The notes below the pieces were generated by a model. That model was not told the origin of the DNA, made no database searches, and worked only from the letters and a program-made list of their open reading frames with translations. Shown in pieces: positions 28,808 through 38,547 of a stretch of DNA of 64,000 nt. A program made the translations under genes and the position numbers. Numbering within the stretch: the stretch's first letter is position 1; each line of letters opens with the position of its first letter. This stretch comes from Bacteroidales bacterium (lineage in GTDB: Bacteria > Bacteroidota > Bacteroidia > Bacteroidales > UBA932), in contig JAUYTX010000024.1 of the NCBI GenBank assembly GCA_030695025.1, positions 46,342 to 110,341 on the forward strand. Direction: 5' to 3'.

Positions 28808-29877
28808 ACAATCACTACTTCCTGAAATATTTCAATATCTGATATTCTTATAACCTCAAGCCTTGCATCTGTAAGGCTTACCCCTTTAAATTTTAAAGTT
28901 ATGTTGTACTGTGTATTAGCGTTAATATTGTAGTTCGATGTTAGATTGTTTCCCAAATAGAGTTTAAACGTGACATTCTCATTCACTCTGCCATCACTGC
29001 TGACTCCCTCTCCCTTTATCTCCATCCAGGTTGATTTCTCCGGAGCATAAGCGGGTTTCTGTTGCTGTGAACCAACTGACGCAATAACTCCTCTAATATT
29101 TTCCGGCATATAGTAGCTCACATTACCAGTATAACCCCCAATTGAGTACGCCTCTCCTGATGCTCCTGTCTTGGAGCCTGTTGTTGCAGGGTAGTTTATA
29201 ACCGTTGCCGGAGTTAATGAATTGTTATTGAATGGGTTGGAGATATATGTCGACGTTGCCGGCACATCTCTCAGTTGAACAGAGGTTACTCTTAAGCGGG
29301 TTCCGTCGGGTACACTGCTCACATCCTCAGAAGTATATGTTAGATTCACCCTTGCACCTATACGGTACAGAAAAACTGAGGAGTTTTTGTTCGGCACAGC
29401 TCCCTCATAGGAACCATACATTCTTAGGTACTTTGTTACACCTCCTGCATACATTCCTGACTCATCTGACAGCGGGAATGTCTTCTGTTTAAATTGCAAA
29501 TATGTAAAGGTGTTGAGCGGCGCATTTGCCTCATTAAATAGTGCAGAGTCAAATGTATTTGCAATAAAGAGCACTCTGTGGTTTACTCCCTGATTTAAGA
29601 CAATTTGCAAATCTGCCAGGCTACCAATAGTTGCTTTATACTCGCGCCTAACAAGCGTTGAAGCATCAGTTGTTCCGTCAAATTGCAATATCCACAAATT
29701 CACAACAGCACTCTCATTCACGGCCACTCCTGCCCTTGTTACCACAGCCCCAAATTCAGCCGGGGCAAGCGAAAAAGTCATTTTCACCTGCTTAAACTCC
29801 CCATTCCCGGGAAGTTCTTTTGTGCAGGCGGACAATAGCAACAGTCCAATAAGTGACATTATTGTGAACTTTCTCAT
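28801..29877 (-). CDS. Mfa-like/DUF4906-type pilus subunit lipoprotein
   Basis: LLSACTKELPG lipobox; TRAGVAVNESAVVNLWILQFDG. Confidence 0.65.
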   Translation of the reverse strand: MRKFTIMSLIGLLLLSACTKELPGNGEFKQVKMTFSLAPAEFGAVVTRAGVAVNESAVVNLWILQFDGTTDASTLVRREYKATIGSLADLQIVLNQGVNHRVLFIANTFDSALFNEANAPLNTFTYLQFKQKTFPLSDESGMYAGGVTKYLRMYGSYEGAVPNKNSSVFLYRIGARVNLTYTSEDVSSVPDGTRLRVTSVQLRDVPATSTYISNPFNNNSLTPATVINYPATTGSKTGASGEAYSIGGYTGNVSYYMPENIRGVIASVGSQQQKPAYAPEKSTWMEIKGEGVSSDGRVNENVTFKLYLGNNLTSNYNINANTQYNITLKFKGVSLTDARLEVIRISDIEIFQEVVIVW

Positions 29878-29884
29878 CTTTATG

Positions 29885-31537
29885 TTATAAGGATTTTACG
29901 CATCTGACAGACAATCCGGCAGCTCTGTTAATAGTGCTTGTCTCGTTTATAGACTCTGTAAAGCGGAGTCTATAAATGTCATTCCCAGAAACTTCAGATG
30001 TTGAATATTGGCCATTCTGACTTGATAATCTATAACTTGAATTTCCTTGATTAGAAATAATTCCTGCAGCAGGAAGAAAAACACTGCCTACGCGGTCAGT
30101 ATTATGATTCCCTCCATACCAACGCCCTACGACATTATTCATCCCACCTTCTCCAGCATTTACCCATGTACTACCACCTGACCTTAAAGAACTAAATTCA
30201 GAAAGGGTAGGTATTCTCCAGCCTTGAGGACAGGGATTATATTGTTCTGACATATTCCAGGAAGATTCATAAGTGGTGCACCAATTAAACGGAGATGTTT
30301 CATTTTTATAAAATTTTGTGCTGTTTGCAACATCATTTCCAAGTGCTAAAAGTACAGGTCCATTTACAACATTTAATGTCCCAAACATCTGACCATATTT
30401 TCTATGCCATTGAAACATAAGTCCATATGGATTGTTTGCAGGATCATAACCAACATTCACAGGCGCCCAAAGGAGGCTGCCAATTTGGACCGGCTGCATT
30501 CCGTACCAGAGATCTTCATAGCCGCTGCTTACCTCGTACGAGACTAGGTTCCATTCGGCCACTCCGGTAATGTTGAGTGATTTAGGGCTAAGTTTAACTG
30601 TAAGGATGTAGGCATTTCCAGAAGTAAGGTTAAGCTCTCCGGTTCCGGGGAATTTTGCGGTAAAGATACTTCCGTCAATTTCAAAACTAAATTCAATATC
30701 GTCGCGGTTTGCAACTGAGGCCGGAACAAGTAGCATGTGGAAATTTCTTTGGGAGAAAAGTGTAGCAGGGATGATTCCGGGATCACTGCTTAGTGTTATG
30801 TTTGAGTTAATGTTCGTTATTGTTAAACTTGAAGCCACTGAACCTCCGACAATTTCACCGTTAGAGAGCTTCATTCTAAGATCATTAATTCCCTCTTTAT
30901 TTACCCTGAAAAGATTACTTCCCGAAGTGCTCTTTATCTCCATTCTGGTTATATTTCCGGTTTGTTCATACCCTGATTTATAAAAGACAAAGGCAATCAT
31001 CGAGAGTGAGTGGTTCATCTTAAGCTGAACCGATGCATTGTTTGAATTAATTGCTGAGCCTCCGGGTGGAGGTGTTTTATCCTGCGCACACCAGAGGTAA
31101 TCGGGGATGGAGTCTTTTTTGTGCTCTTTTGGTATGTTCACCATGAGTACTGATGTTTCGCCTGTACCGACAAAGCTAGCAGGGTTTGATGTAAAGGGGT
31201 AGTAGGCATAAATTTTGGCATTTTCACCATTTACTGTAACCTCTCTTGACAAACCTGCTCCGTTATCAAAAACCCATGATCCGGCAGGCTTAAATAGCCT
31301 CATGTTCGCATACACTCCGTTACCGTCATACAACTGAGTTCCCGTCTGGTTTGTTATTTGGATTCCAATCTCTTTTGAGGAGATATTAGAATCATCAACA
31401 AGCGTTTTAGTTATCTCACCTATTGCCGGAGATATTTGCAATGCTACCCCCTCCTTAACCAAACTCTTCTCTTTTGAGCAGGAGTTAAGTATAAGGAGTG
31501 CAGCAATTGCAAATATGTTAAGGCAATATCTCACCAT
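29885..31537 (-). CDS. Fimbrillin-like lipoprotein with C-terminal FISUMP domain
   Basis: LNSCSKEK lipobox; fimbrillin-like middle; YNPCPQGWRIPTLSEFSSL...VFLPAAGI. Confidence 0.75.
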   Translation of the reverse strand: MVRYCLNIFAIAALLILNSCSKEKSLVKEGVALQISPAIGEITKTLVDDSNISSKEIGIQITNQTGTQLYDGNGVYANMRLFKPAGSWVFDNGAGLSREVTVNGENAKIYAYYPFTSNPASFVGTGETSVLMVNIPKEHKKDSIPDYLWCAQDKTPPPGGSAINSNNASVQLKMNHSLSMIAFVFYKSGYEQTGNITRMEIKSTSGSNLFRVNKEGINDLRMKLSNGEIVGGSVASSLTITNINSNITLSSDPGIIPATLFSQRNFHMLLVPASVANRDDIEFSFEIDGSIFTAKFPGTGELNLTSGNAYILTVKLSPKSLNITGVAEWNLVSYEVSSGYEDLWYGMQPVQIGSLLWAPVNVGYDPANNPYGLMFQWHRKYGQMFGTLNVVNGPVLLALGNDVANSTKFYKNETSPFNWCTTYESSWNMSEQYNPCPQGWRIPTLSEFSSLRSGGSTWVNAGEGGMNNVVGRWYGGNHNTDRVGSVFLPAAGIISNQGNSSYRLSSQNGQYSTSEVSGNDIYRLRFTESINETSTINRAAGLSVRCVKSL

Positions 31538-31571
31538 TCGGCTCGTTTGTTTGCGGTTAGCTATTCTATCT

Positions 31572-32576
31572 TTAGTAAATTACTACTTCCCCCTCATGGC
31601 TTGATGACCAAGGAGTTACTGTAACGCTTATTATGTTCATCTGAGTGCCTGAAAGCTTAACGGTGTATATGTACTGCTGTCCTGCAACCCAGGTGATTGC
31701 TCCGCCTCCGGTAAGAGATACGTTGTACTCTTTATTGTCTATGTTAAAGGTGAACTGAACATTGTTCTTATTGGCTACCGAGGTCGGTACAATAAGCAGG
31801 TATGCATTTACTTTCGATTTTAATTCTGCTATATCTGCAGAGGGTTGAGTTGTAAGAATTGAACCTGCGATTGATGTAGCTGATATCTCGGTAGTGGTCT
31901 CCCCTCCTGTTATATTACCATCTGCAACATTCATGTAGAGGTCGTTTGCAGCATTCTTCATCTTTCTAAGAGCAGGGGTAGCGGTGATGTCCTTAACCTT
32001 AACAGAGTTTATTGCTCCGGTTCCGTTGTAGTTCTCCCCGTAAATTACAAAAGCTATCTGAGAGAGGGCGTGCTTCATGGTGAGTGAAACATTGGGATTG
32101 GTACTGTTTATATCAATCGCACCGCCTGCAACTGTCTTGTCCTGATAGCACCAAAGAAAATCAACCTGATTTGCCATTTGCTGTGTGGCAGGGATGTCGA
32201 GTCTTCTTTTAAGTGTGTTGTAAGAATCGGTTTCGACGGTTGTGGGATCTGCCGGTGTTGGTGCATAGGCATAAATCTTTGCATTTTCTGCAGACAGGTA
32301 TAACATATTAGATAGAGCCCAATTGACGCCTCCGTGCGCGAGGGTGTATTTAGAGCCTTCAACGGCATAGCTCTCAGTACCGTTTGACTTTGCCACCTGA
32401 ACCCTAATAGTTTCACTGGTGATATTATCATCGGTGATTGTTGCCTTAGTCGCTGCAGCTCCAAAATTTGCAGTCAGTGAAATTGGAGCAATTCTCTCGG
32501 TAGATAAAAATCTGTTCTTTGTGCAAGCCGAAAGCAGCAAAAGACCAAGAATTGAGATTGTGATTATTCTTTTCAT
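31572..32576 (-). CDS. Fimbrillin family lipoprotein
   Basis: LLSACTKNR lipobox; AKIYAYAPTPADP; SLTMKHALSQIAFVIYGENYNGTGAINSVKVK. Confidence 0.8.
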   Translation of the reverse strand: MKRIITISILGLLLLSACTKNRFLSTERIAPISLTANFGAAATKATITDDNITSETIRVQVAKSNGTESYAVEGSKYTLAHGGVNWALSNMLYLSAENAKIYAYAPTPADPTTVETDSYNTLKRRLDIPATQQMANQVDFLWCYQDKTVAGGAIDINSTNPNVSLTMKHALSQIAFVIYGENYNGTGAINSVKVKDITATPALRKMKNAANDLYMNVADGNITGGETTTEISATSIAGSILTTQPSADIAELKSKVNAYLLIVPTSVANKNNVQFTFNIDNKEYNVSLTGGGAITWVAGQQYIYTVKLSGTQMNIISVTVTPWSSSHEGEVVIY

Positions 32577-32589
32577 AACTTTATTATTA

Positions 32590-33585
32590 TTATTGTATTA
32601 CCATATCTTCTGCCTCTATTGGCAACCAGTCTGTTATTGTTACAGAAGAGACTGTTAGCGATGTTCCGGCAAGTTTTACTTTATAGATGTATTGTTTACC
32701 TTTTTCGAATTTAATTGGTGCTCCATTGTTTATACGGTAGGTATTTCCGTCAATCACAAAAGAGAATTTAAGCTCTCCGGGCAGAATGTCTCCGGTTGGG
32801 ACAACAACTGCATTAACACCGTGTGTGTTTACCTGTGTTTTTAAGGTGTTTATATCTGTTGCCGGAAAGATAGGGTCGGAAGAGCTGTTCTGAAGAATTT
32901 TTGCCTCAGCAAGTGTGATAGTTACTTTTCCTTTGGCACCTCCTGTAATTGCACCATCTACAATGCTCATCGAGAGGTCATTATCCTCATCTTTGTTGAC
33001 AATAATGTGTGATGAAAGGTCATTGTCCTCAATTGAGAATCCGGTAAGTTCACCAGCTCCGTTGTAGTTCTCTTTAAAAACCAAAACTGAAATCTGGGAC
33101 AGTGCGTGGTTCATCGTAAGGTTGATTGTACTTCTTGTATTTGAAACGGCTGTCTCTTCGGTAACAACAGGGGTGGCATACATGTAATCGGCTGTGTTAC
33201 CCGCAGGGTCAACAGAGATTGGTATTGAGAAAAATATCTGCTTGTTGTCACCCAGAGTAGTGAAGGGGTAGTAGGCATATACTTTTGCCTTTTGAGAACT
33301 TAGGATATAGCTTGATGCTGATGTCCACTCTTCTCCTCCTACAAAGGTGTATTCGTTGTTAGTAATTCCTGATTGTGAATAGATGGTGTTATCTTCCAGT
33401 TTAAGAAGCTGGATTCCCATTTTTGAACCAACTGGGAACTGATCTCCCTGTATGGCAGATTTTGTTTGGAGAGCTGCCGGTGTTTTAACCCTTAACAGGG
33501 CGATTTCTTGCATATGCAGGTTTGTCTTGCTGCATGAGAAGACTACAACTATTACTGCAAAAAGAGCAATTAATGTTTTTTTCAT
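32590..33585 (-). CDS. Fimbrillin family lipoprotein
   Basis: FSCSKTN lipobox; KAKVYAYYPFTTLG; NLTMNHALSQISVLVFKENYNGAGELTGFSI. Confidence 0.8.
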   Translation of the reverse strand: MKKTLIALFAVIVVVFSCSKTNLHMQEIALLRVKTPAALQTKSAIQGDQFPVGSKMGIQLLKLEDNTIYSQSGITNNEYTFVGGEEWTSASSYILSSQKAKVYAYYPFTTLGDNKQIFFSIPISVDPAGNTADYMYATPVVTEETAVSNTRSTINLTMNHALSQISVLVFKENYNGAGELTGFSIEDNDLSSHIIVNKDEDNDLSMSIVDGAITGGAKGKVTITLAEAKILQNSSSDPIFPATDINTLKTQVNTHGVNAVVVPTGDILPGELKFSFVIDGNTYRINNGAPIKFEKGKQYIYKVKLAGTSLTVSSVTITDWLPIEAEDMVIQ

Positions 33586-33592
33586 GGTATTA

Positions 33593-34525
33593 TTATTTTG
33601 TTTCTATTTCAAGGTCCTCTACAACTTTGTACTCCCAACTTACAATGTGGCTGTTGACAGACATGTCAGCGGTCATAACATTAATTGTAATTTCGTAGGA
33701 GTAACCAGGCCTGAAGTTGTAGTTAAATTTCTCTCGTATTATTACGGGTGGCAGATTCAATGGAAACGTTGCAGGAATTTCAATTTCAAGGTTATACTCT
33801 GCCTCTCCGGTTTTTGGGGCAAAGCAAACAGGATTATTCTCTTCCGTAATTATTACAGAGGGGTCAATAGGTCCTCTGGTAAGTTTTCCGGTGTATACAT
33901 TTAAATAGAATTTTTTACAGAAGCCACTGATAATAAAATTCTTCTTGCTGAAATCATGCAGCTCTTTTAAAGACGGATCCCGGCTGTCTTCAAACAGGAA
34001 CTTTACCTTTGAGGTGAGGTGCTCATAATCGAGTTGAATTTTATTGATCACACTTCCCTGCGTTCTGTTGGAATATTTTGCTGTTGCCCAAATAACGTCA
34101 GTCTCATGTTCAAATGCTATTGACTCTCCATTTATCTTATTGTCTCCAATAAATGGGGCATATGAATAGACATTATACTCCTTTTGTTTGTCAAAATACA
34201 ATTTATCTCCATCTAAAATACCCCCGGAGTTTCTGAAAAACATATTCCGGACAACGGGGATGCCCCAAATTTCCTTAACAGTAGCCGTGCCTGCCTCATG
34301 GACAAATATTCCGGTTGAAAACTCATTTCCATAGCTATTTACATTATCAGGAACTCCTGAGTCAACAACTTTACGAACAACGAATTCTACTTTTGAGATA
34401 TTAAAAGCATCTTCAAGAGCTTTGGTACAGCCTGATGACAGAAGCCCGACAGATAAAAGCACCGCCAACAAAAGCACCTCTGTTCTAACTCTTGCAAATA
34501 CCGTTATTGAAACTCTCTTTTTCAT
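33593..34525 (-). CDS. Fimbrillin family lipoprotein
   Basis: SSGCTKAL lipobox; YNVYSYAPFIGDNKIN; LDYEHLTSKVKFLFED. Confidence 0.7.
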   Translation of the reverse strand: MKKRVSITVFARVRTEVLLLAVLLSVGLLSSGCTKALEDAFNISKVEFVVRKVVDSGVPDNVNSYGNEFSTGIFVHEAGTATVKEIWGIPVVRNMFFRNSGGILDGDKLYFDKQKEYNVYSYAPFIGDNKINGESIAFEHETDVIWATAKYSNRTQGSVINKIQLDYEHLTSKVKFLFEDSRDPSLKELHDFSKKNFIISGFCKKFYLNVYTGKLTRGPIDPSVIITEENNPVCFAPKTGEAEYNLEIEIPATFPLNLPPVIIREKFNYNFRPGYSYEITINVMTADMSVNSHIVSWEYKVVEDLEIETK

Positions 34526-34535
34526 CTTTATAGCT

Positions 34536-35393
34536 CTAAATATTTATTTTATCTTCAACAATAATCCACGACTTTACCGAAGCATTAAGCTCCATATTGA
34601 CTCGGGAAATGTCAATGTAAATAACCAGTCTCTTTGAATATATATACTCATCTTCCAGTTGAGTCAACTCTAATTTTGTGTTCTGAACCTTCTGATTGTT
34701 ATAAATAAACTTAATTTCCAGCTCTTTCTTTTCGGGATCAACTCCCAGAAGGCTGAATGAGCCGGTGAAGTTGTTCACACGGCTTGCCTCTGCAGAGATT
34801 GATGGATTGGTAACAGGGTCGAAAATAAGTTGATTGTTGTGAAATAAAAATCCTTTTGAGACTCCGTTCTGCGTAATTATGCATCTCTCCAGTGAATCTT
34901 TTGCGCCCTCGATAATTAATTGATACTCTATGTTTTTGACTTGGTTAACAAGGTTAATATTTAAGACATTTGGAGCATTTGGCATTACAAAATACTCCTT
35001 TACCGTTGAGGCAAAAACATTTCTAAGAGGATTGGTTGTTGTCATCATTGCTCCTTGGGTATTCAAGAGCAAACTTGCCTCCCTGAATTTGTGCATTTCC
35101 CCAAATCTTACGCCAGAAGCAGACAGGTTGACTGTAATAAAATTGTATTTTCCAACTGCAATATTAAGAGTGTCAATTTGTTTAACCGATCTTTTGGTTC
35201 TAACAAGAGAATCTCCTGCATATACATATGTTGTGTAAATCTCTCCCCCCTTGCTCAAAGAGCTGTCTGCAATTGTCTGGTATTTTACCTCCACAGTGTA
35301 TTTATTCCACATAGGGGCATAAACCTCCCGCTTGCTACATCCGAAAAGGAAAGCAACACCCAACAATATGTATATGCAGACGTTTATCTTCAT
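34536..35393 (-). CDS. FimB/Mfa2-like pilus anchor lipoprotein
   Basis: FGCSKREVYAPMWNKYTVEVKY; LNIAVGKYNFITVNLSASGV layout; position at the promoter-proximal end of the pilin genes. Confidence 0.6.
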   Translation of the reverse strand: MKINVCIYILLGVAFLFGCSKREVYAPMWNKYTVEVKYQTIADSSLSKGGEIYTTYVYAGDSLVRTKRSVKQIDTLNIAVGKYNFITVNLSASGVRFGEMHKFREASLLLNTQGAMMTTTNPLRNVFASTVKEYFVMPNAPNVLNINLVNQVKNIEYQLIIEGAKDSLERCIITQNGVSKGFLFHNNQLIFDPVTNPSISAEASRVNNFTGSFSLLGVDPEKKELEIKFIYNNQKVQNTKLELTQLEDEYIYSKRLVIYIDISRVNMELNASVKSWIIVEDKINI

Positions 35394-36433
35394 CTTATTC
35401 CGGGTCGTTTATATCCTCCAAATCTGTAGCTTATGCTTAAATTATAACTTGTAAAACCAAACTCACTGCTCTCAAGAGACTCAGAGACAAAAAAACTTCC
35501 ATTGTTAACAATGTATGTGTCGTATTTATCACTTCTGTATCCAGCCCTTAATCCCGCCTCAAGAGTTATGCCTCTGTACAGCGGCAAAGAGTATCCTATG
35601 CTAAGACCTCCTCCTGCAAAACTTCCGGTCTTACCCTTCTCATCAACGCTTACATCCCTTATGTCAAAATCTCCGTAAAGCCCGTACAGGCCGGCGTAAA
35701 ATCCATTAAAGCCCTCTTTTTTACCCATATAGACCCTATTTTCGATAACTGCTCCGCTCACTTTATACCAATCCTGAGAGTTAATGTCTGTTTTGTCAAC
35801 AATTGGTGCTTTGAAACCCTCTGCACTGATGGAGAATCTTTTAGCATAAAAGAACTCGACTGAGAGGTTAAAGATTGGGTCTGTAAAAGTGGCCGGAGGT
35901 ATTATCCCTGCAATTCCCAACAGATTGGTTTTGATTGCAACAATGGGTTTGTAAACCTGTTTTTCGGACTGCTTCTCAATCGTTTGTGGCTGAGAATTTA
36001 CATTTACAGGCTGTAGATTTGTAGCTACTTGCGGCGAGGTAGTTTGTTGAGGGTGTGAATAAGCATTTTCCGGCTGTATGTTTGAAGTTGATTCCTGTGA
36101 ATAGACTCTCTCCGGCTGGGTGTTTGCTGTTGACTGCTGCGAGTAGACTCTCTCCGGCTGCGTGTTTGACGCTGTCTGCTGTGAGTAAGATTTTTCCGGC
36201 TGTATGTTTGACGTTGTCTGCTGTGAGTAGACTCTCTCCGGCTGTGTATTCACAATTACGGGTTGCGAATTTACATTTGAGAAGTTTCCGTTTACCTGTT
36301 GGGGTTGGTCGTTTACTTTAGCCGTTTGTGTAAATTTTTTCTCCAATTCACTTATTCTTGAAAGCAGCTCTTCAACTCTGACGCTTTCTTTAGTTTCATA
36401 AGCGTTGTTCTCATCAGGAAACGCCTCCATCAA
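35390..36433 (-). CDS. DUF3575-like protein with N-terminal 14-aa tandem repeats
   Basis: C-terminal VAIKTNLLGIAGIIPPATFTDPIFNLSVEFFYAKRFSISAEGF...LSISYRFGGYKRPG; tandem QPERVYSQQTTSNI-type repeats. Confidence 0.65.
   Translation of the reverse strand: MMEAFPDENNAYETKESVRVEELLSRISELEKKFTQTAKVNDQPQQVNGNFSNVNSQPVIVNTQPERVYSQQTTSNIQPEKSYSQQTASNTQPERVYSQQSTANTQPERVYSQESTSNIQPENAYSHPQQTTSPQVATNLQPVNVNSQPQTIEKQSEKQVYKPIVAIKTNLLGIAGIIPPATFTDPIFNLSVEFFYAKRFSISAEGFKAPIVDKTDINSQDWYKVSGAVIENRVYMGKKEGFNGFYAGLYGLYGDFDIRDVSVDEKGKTGSFAGGGLSIGYSLPLYRGITLEAGLRAGYRSDKYDTYIVNNGSFFVSESLESSEFGFTSYNLSISYRFGGYKRPGIR
36058..36250. repeat. 42-bp coding tandem repeat, about five units
   Basis: cggctg core recurs at 36071, 36113, 36155, 36197 and 36239, an exact 42-bp period. 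Confidence 0.9.
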
Positions 36434-36454
36434 CTTTTGTCTTTTATCTGTCTC

Positions 36455-36979
36455 TTATGGAATCTCGCTGTAATTGGCCATCGCATAAATAAGCTCCTTA
36501 TAAGTGGGCTTAAGGGTGTAGAATATTTCCCGGTTGTCGTATGGTTTTACAGAATATGGCCTGTATTCAACTCTTACTAAGTTTGTGACAGATTCGTCGG
36601 TGCGTATTATAAATGTAAATTGTAAATTATTAAGTCCATGTCGTGTTTTCAGATAGGATCTCACCACGCTCCCCAATACAGAGGCTCTGTTAACCGCATA
36701 AAGGTTCTCTTTTTGCTCTTGCTTGATGTATGCAATAATTGCAAGATGTGACGAACCGCGCTGAATGGAGGTTCTGTTGTATGAAATAAATTCATTTAAG
36801 CCTGAAATTTCCAAACGGTTATTATCATAGGTAACCTCTAGCACATTTGATCCTGCCGGAAATGAAAGATCGAATGTGACTCCGGGGTGTAAAAAGCTCT
36901 GCCCCTGAGCAGCAATCGAAAAGAAAATAAAAGCTCCAATCAGACAAGCTTGTCTGAATTTTAATTTTTTAACCTGCAT
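36455..36979 (-). CDS. Secreted protein of pilus locus (OmpA/DUF3868-like C-terminus possible)
   Basis: Signal peptide; NRASVLGSVVRSYLKTRHGL resembles the OmpA/DUF3868-like segment found beside DUF3575 genes. Confidence 0.45.
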   Translation of the reverse strand: MQVKKLKFRQACLIGAFIFFSIAAQGQSFLHPGVTFDLSFPAGSNVLEVTYDNNRLEISGLNEFISYNRTSIQRGSSHLAIIAYIKQEQKENLYAVNRASVLGSVVRSYLKTRHGLNNLQFTFIIRTDESVTNLVRVEYRPYSVKPYDNREIFYTLKPTYKELIYAMANYSEIP

Positions 36980-38123
36980 TTAAACTCTGTTTGTATGTGT
37001 TAGTCATCTCTTTGGCTCTATACTTCATAATCCTGTCCAGAGCGCCCTCAATTTGCGCTTCTGCTGAATTTCGGCAATAGTAAAAGAAGTTATTATGACG
37101 AATAAATATGTCGCTCTCTCTGCTGAAGCATGACTCCTCTATCAGAAAAGCAACTTCGGGGTTTTTTTTGAAGAGTTTATCAATCGCACTCTTAAAATGC
37201 AAATCTTTAATCTCTTCATTTATAATAACTATATCTGTTTTGGCAAGTCTCTCTGCTGCACCAGCCATAAAGCCTTGCGCCGATGTTCTGATAACCATAA
37301 AGGGATAGTTGGCCAACACTCTGTCTAGCGCACAACTACTTATTGGCTCATCTTCTACTACTAAAACTCTAAGCTCTGTATCTGGCAGGTTGTTTGTTCC
37401 ATAGAGGTTTCCTACCGGCAATTCGAAGGAGATCACCTTGTTATTGCTGTTTATCTTAAGGTACATATGACCTCCTATCTTTTTGGAAATCTTGTGACAA
37501 ATAGCCAGGTTTATTCCGATTCCATCTTCAAACCTAAGTGTTGAAAGAGCAGCATCAACATCCTCTTCATAACTTGATTTTTTATCACTCAAATTGGTTA
37601 GCTGCTCTTCTGAGACAAGTACCTGAAGCGCCTCTTTGACCCCATTTTTATAAACCACGTTAAATGAAAGAAATACCTGCCCCTCTTTATTAAGATAGAA
37701 CGCACTTAAAAGAAGGTGATTAAGAAATTTTTCAAGTTTAGGCTTATCCGAAAAAACTGTGACACCCTGCTCTTCTGCAGTTGTGTTGCAGGTTATACTG
37801 AACAACCTTTTGTTACGCCCGAACTCCTTAGCGATTATGTCCTGTGATCTCTCAAGAAGCACAGAAACAGTGACCTCTTCCAGATAAACATCGTTCTCGT
37901 AGTCCAGTGAGTTTAGGGCGATCACCTTTTGAATCTTGTCCAAAAGAAGAGAGCTGTTATTTTTGATAATTGCAGCAAACTCTTTTATCTCTTCAATCGA
38001 CTCCTCTTCAAGAATCAAATCAGTAAAACCGATGATGGCATTAAGCGGAGTGTTGAGCTCGTGCGATATAGAGGATGTAACAACATTGGTCTCTGAGAGC
38101 GATATACTATTATGGTTCATCAT
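36969..38123 (-). CDS. Hybrid histidine kinase with degenerate ATPase and receiver domains
   Basis: SHELNTPLNAIIGFTDLI (HisKA); degenerate HATPase; C-terminal receiver-like LRVLVVEDEPISS with IVIINEE where D is expected. Confidence 0.75.
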   Translation of the reverse strand: MMNHNSISLSETNVVTSSISHELNTPLNAIIGFTDLILEEESIEEIKEFAAIIKNNSSLLLDKIQKVIALNSLDYENDVYLEEVTVSVLLERSQDIIAKEFGRNKRLFSITCNTTAEEQGVTVFSDKPKLEKFLNHLLLSAFYLNKEGQVFLSFNVVYKNGVKEALQVLVSEEQLTNLSDKKSSYEEDVDAALSTLRFEDGIGINLAICHKISKKIGGHMYLKINSNNKVISFELPVGNLYGTNNLPDTELRVLVVEDEPISSCALDRVLANYPFMVIRTSAQGFMAGAAERLAKTDIVIINEEIKDLHFKSAIDKLFKKNPEVAFLIEESCFSRESDIFIRHNNFFYYCRNSAEAQIEGALDRIMKYRAKEMTNTYKQSLNAG

Positions 38124-38547
38124 TTGGGGACTATTGCGGTTTATGCAAAAGTATATTCACGCATTACCTTTATAAAGAGATGATGAGCAAAAGTGCACCC
38201 CGGATGTCTGAGTGTGCATATTTTCTTTCCGGTTGCGCACAGCCTCTGAACAAAACACAAAGCCAGATTGCTCTTATCAGAACAATCTGGCCTACTAACC
38301 AAATTACAACAATTTTATGCTGAGCGACAAAGGTATTTCAACAAATATTCAGAGTAAAACAATATCTTGCCAACTACGCCGGATTGAATGCTGAATGCGC
38401 AATAAAGACTGCTCTTCATGAATTTTAACGGTATTTTTTCTCTTTCTTTAATAGATCTCCAGCGCTCTTCTACTACTTCAACCTATTCCTAATTCTCAAT
38501 AATAGCATCAACTTCATAATCTCACGCCTTAATGTTATATTTGTGGA

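Noticed and set aside
36058-36250. Possible CRISPR-like array (regular 42-bp period)
   Set aside because: In-frame coding tandem repeat with no unique spacers; encodes 14-aa repeats of the DUF3575-like protein
38262-38291. Hairpin gccagattg...caatctggc between the hybrid kinase and thyA
   Set aside because: 9-bp stem noted, but no strong U-tract on the + side and no gene end nearby; could be an sRNA or attenuator, unsupported without transcript data
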